The notes under the pieces: model-generated | What the model was told of the DNA's origin: nothing | Seen by the model: only the letters and a program-made list of their open reading frames with translations | Databases searched by the model: none | Shown: piece after piece, positions 7,690-8,142 of the stretch | How positions within the stretch are numbered: the first letter of the stretch is position 1 | Layout of the letters: every line of letters starts with the position of its first letter | Program-made: the position numbers and the translations under genes | DNA from: Pirellulaceae bacterium | GTDB taxonomy: Bacteria; Planctomycetota; Planctomycetia; Pirellulales; Pirellulaceae | DNA length: 8,142 bases | Direction of reading: 5' to 3' | NCBI GenBank assembly: GCA_020846515.1 | Contig: JADLDX010000945.1 | Coordinates: 1-8,142 of the forward strand

Positions 7690-7790
7690 CAAGCCAGTTT
7701 GCCGATCGAGACTTCCAGGCCGGAATTCTACACCGCGAGAGGAAAGAGAAACGCGAGAGGAGAATTGGGCTGGCGCAGCAACAGAACTAA

Positions 7791-7926
7791 CCCTCCCAAG
7801 CGCAGCGCCAGGGAGGGTCGAAAAATAGCGTCAGCGAATTTTTCGGGGAGGGCCGCGTGCGCCGCACAAGCCAGGTACGCAGCGAAGTGCTTCATGCCTG
7901 GTTAGTCGAGGCAGGCGGCCCTCCCC
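7791..7926. repeat. Composite palindromic element of several stem-loops
   Basis: Three adjacent perfect inverted repeats fill this interval. The first is CCCTCCC (7791-7797) with GGGAGGG (7811-7817). The second is CGAAAAAT (7819-7826) with ATTTTTCG (7838-7845). The third is a 12-bp stem, GGGGAGGGCCGC (7845-7856) with GCGGCCCTCCCC (7915-7926). The third stem encloses further small stems: GTGC/GCAC (7857-7860 and 7864-7867) and CCAGG/CCTGG (7871-7875 and 7897-7901). The first and third stems share the same heptamer core, so alternative pairings are possible. It looks like a dispersed palindromic (REP/MITE-like) unit or a structured RNA; no transposase lies in the window. I associate such sequences with Rhodopirellula-type genomes, from memory only. 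Confidence 0.65.
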
Positions 7927-7952
7927 AACCAAGCCCATGCGCGGCGAGAACC

Positions 7953-7980
7953 CGTACCTAGGGCGTTGCCCTAGGTTACG
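7953..7980. repeat. Bulged 12-bp hairpin
   Basis: CGTACCTAGGGC (7953-7964) pairs with GCCCTAGG(T)TACG (7968-7980) across a GTT loop, with one bulged T at 7976. Read without the bulge, ACCTAGGGC and GCCCTAGGT form a perfect 9-bp stem. A smaller stem, GGGC-TTC-GCCC (7989-7999), follows 8 nt later. No T-run follows, so it is more likely a dispersed palindromic repeat than an intrinsic terminator. Confidence 0.6.
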
Positions 7981-8075
7981 ATGAATAAGGGCTTCGCCCA
8001 AAAATCATTACCAACGAATTCGGAGCTTGGCCAGCGCTACCAGCACACAAGCAGTGGTTAATCCAACGTGACGCC

Positions 8076-8136
8076 TCCACCGTCTGGCGACGGTGGCTAC
8101 GGTACAGCTTCCACCGTCTGGCGACGGTGGCTACGG
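8076..8136. repeat. Two copies of a 27-bp palindromic repeat, 34-bp period
   Basis: Two identical 27-bp copies lie at 8076-8102 and 8110-8136. Each contains CCACCGTC and GACGGTGG as an 8-bp perfect stem around a TGGC loop (8077-8096 and 8111-8130), followed by CTACGG. The 7-bp link is TACAGCT. After the second copy the sequence GTCAGC resembles the link, so the array may continue past the right edge. Copy identity and internal symmetry suggest a REP-like extragenic palindrome family rather than CRISPR. Confidence 0.75.
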
Positions 8137-8142
8137 GTCAGC

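Larger units (their letters stand above)
7618..8142. other. Gene-free, repeat-rich intergenic tail
   Basis: No supported coding region lies after the small acidic ORF. The one open frame over 60 codons here (from 7678, plus) reads straight through hairpin repeats and is Arg/Ala/Ser-rich, so I take it as spurious. The stretch holds a chain of palindromic elements, listed separately, packed into about 350 bp. No long T-run follows any of the hairpins, so none is a canonical intrinsic terminator. Confidence 0.6.

Noticed and set aside
7678..7905. 75-codon plus-strand ORF
   Set aside because: It reads through three hairpin repeats and is Arg/Ala-rich; its second half is simply the translated palindromic element.
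8076..8142. CRISPR array
   Set aside because: Only two copies, a 7-bp link far too short for a spacer, strong internal palindromes, and no cas gene.

Overview
The window looks like part of a planctomycete (Pirellulaceae / Rhodopirellula-like) genome. This is inference: moderate GC, no Shine-Dalgarno before the main gene, one giant single-module PKS, and flanking DNA full of the short G/C-rich palindromic repeats I associate with that group. No phylogenetic marker is present, so the assignment is tentative.

Layout, left to right. Positions 1-318 hold the 5' part of a minus-strand gene for a PLP-dependent alpha-oxoamine synthase (AOS: the AONS / KBL / serine palmitoyltransferase family); it runs off the left edge. 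An 88-bp gap containing a perfect 16-bp palindrome separates it from 407-6802 (minus), a 2131-residue type I polyketide synthase. The PKS order is KS-AT-DH-pseudoKR-ER-like-KR-ACP. Catalytic residues are visible in KS, AT, DH, KR and ACP, but the ER-like segment has lost its recognisable cofactor-binding loop. Upstream of the PKS (6803-7404) lies about 600 bp without a convincing gene; it includes a candidate promoter. A small acidic ORF (7405-7617, plus; TTG start behind a good Shine-Dalgarno) follows. The rest (7618-8142) is dominated by palindromic repeat elements: a composite element at 7791-7926, a bulged hairpin at 7953-7980, and a 34-bp-period palindromic tandem repeat running into the right edge.

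How the genes may work together. The PKS has no thioesterase or reductase domain and ends about 20 residues after the ACP. The next gene in the same direction encodes an AOS, the enzyme family that condenses an acyl thioester with an amino acid with loss of CO2. The simplest reading is an iterative PKS that builds a reduced or unsaturated acyl chain on its ACP, and an AOS that releases it as an alpha-amino ketone. That is the logic known for fungal fumonisin-type HR-PKS plus AOS and, in a related form, for prodiginine pathways. If the ER really is inactive, the chain should keep double bonds. Product, chain length and amino acid cannot be read from this window.
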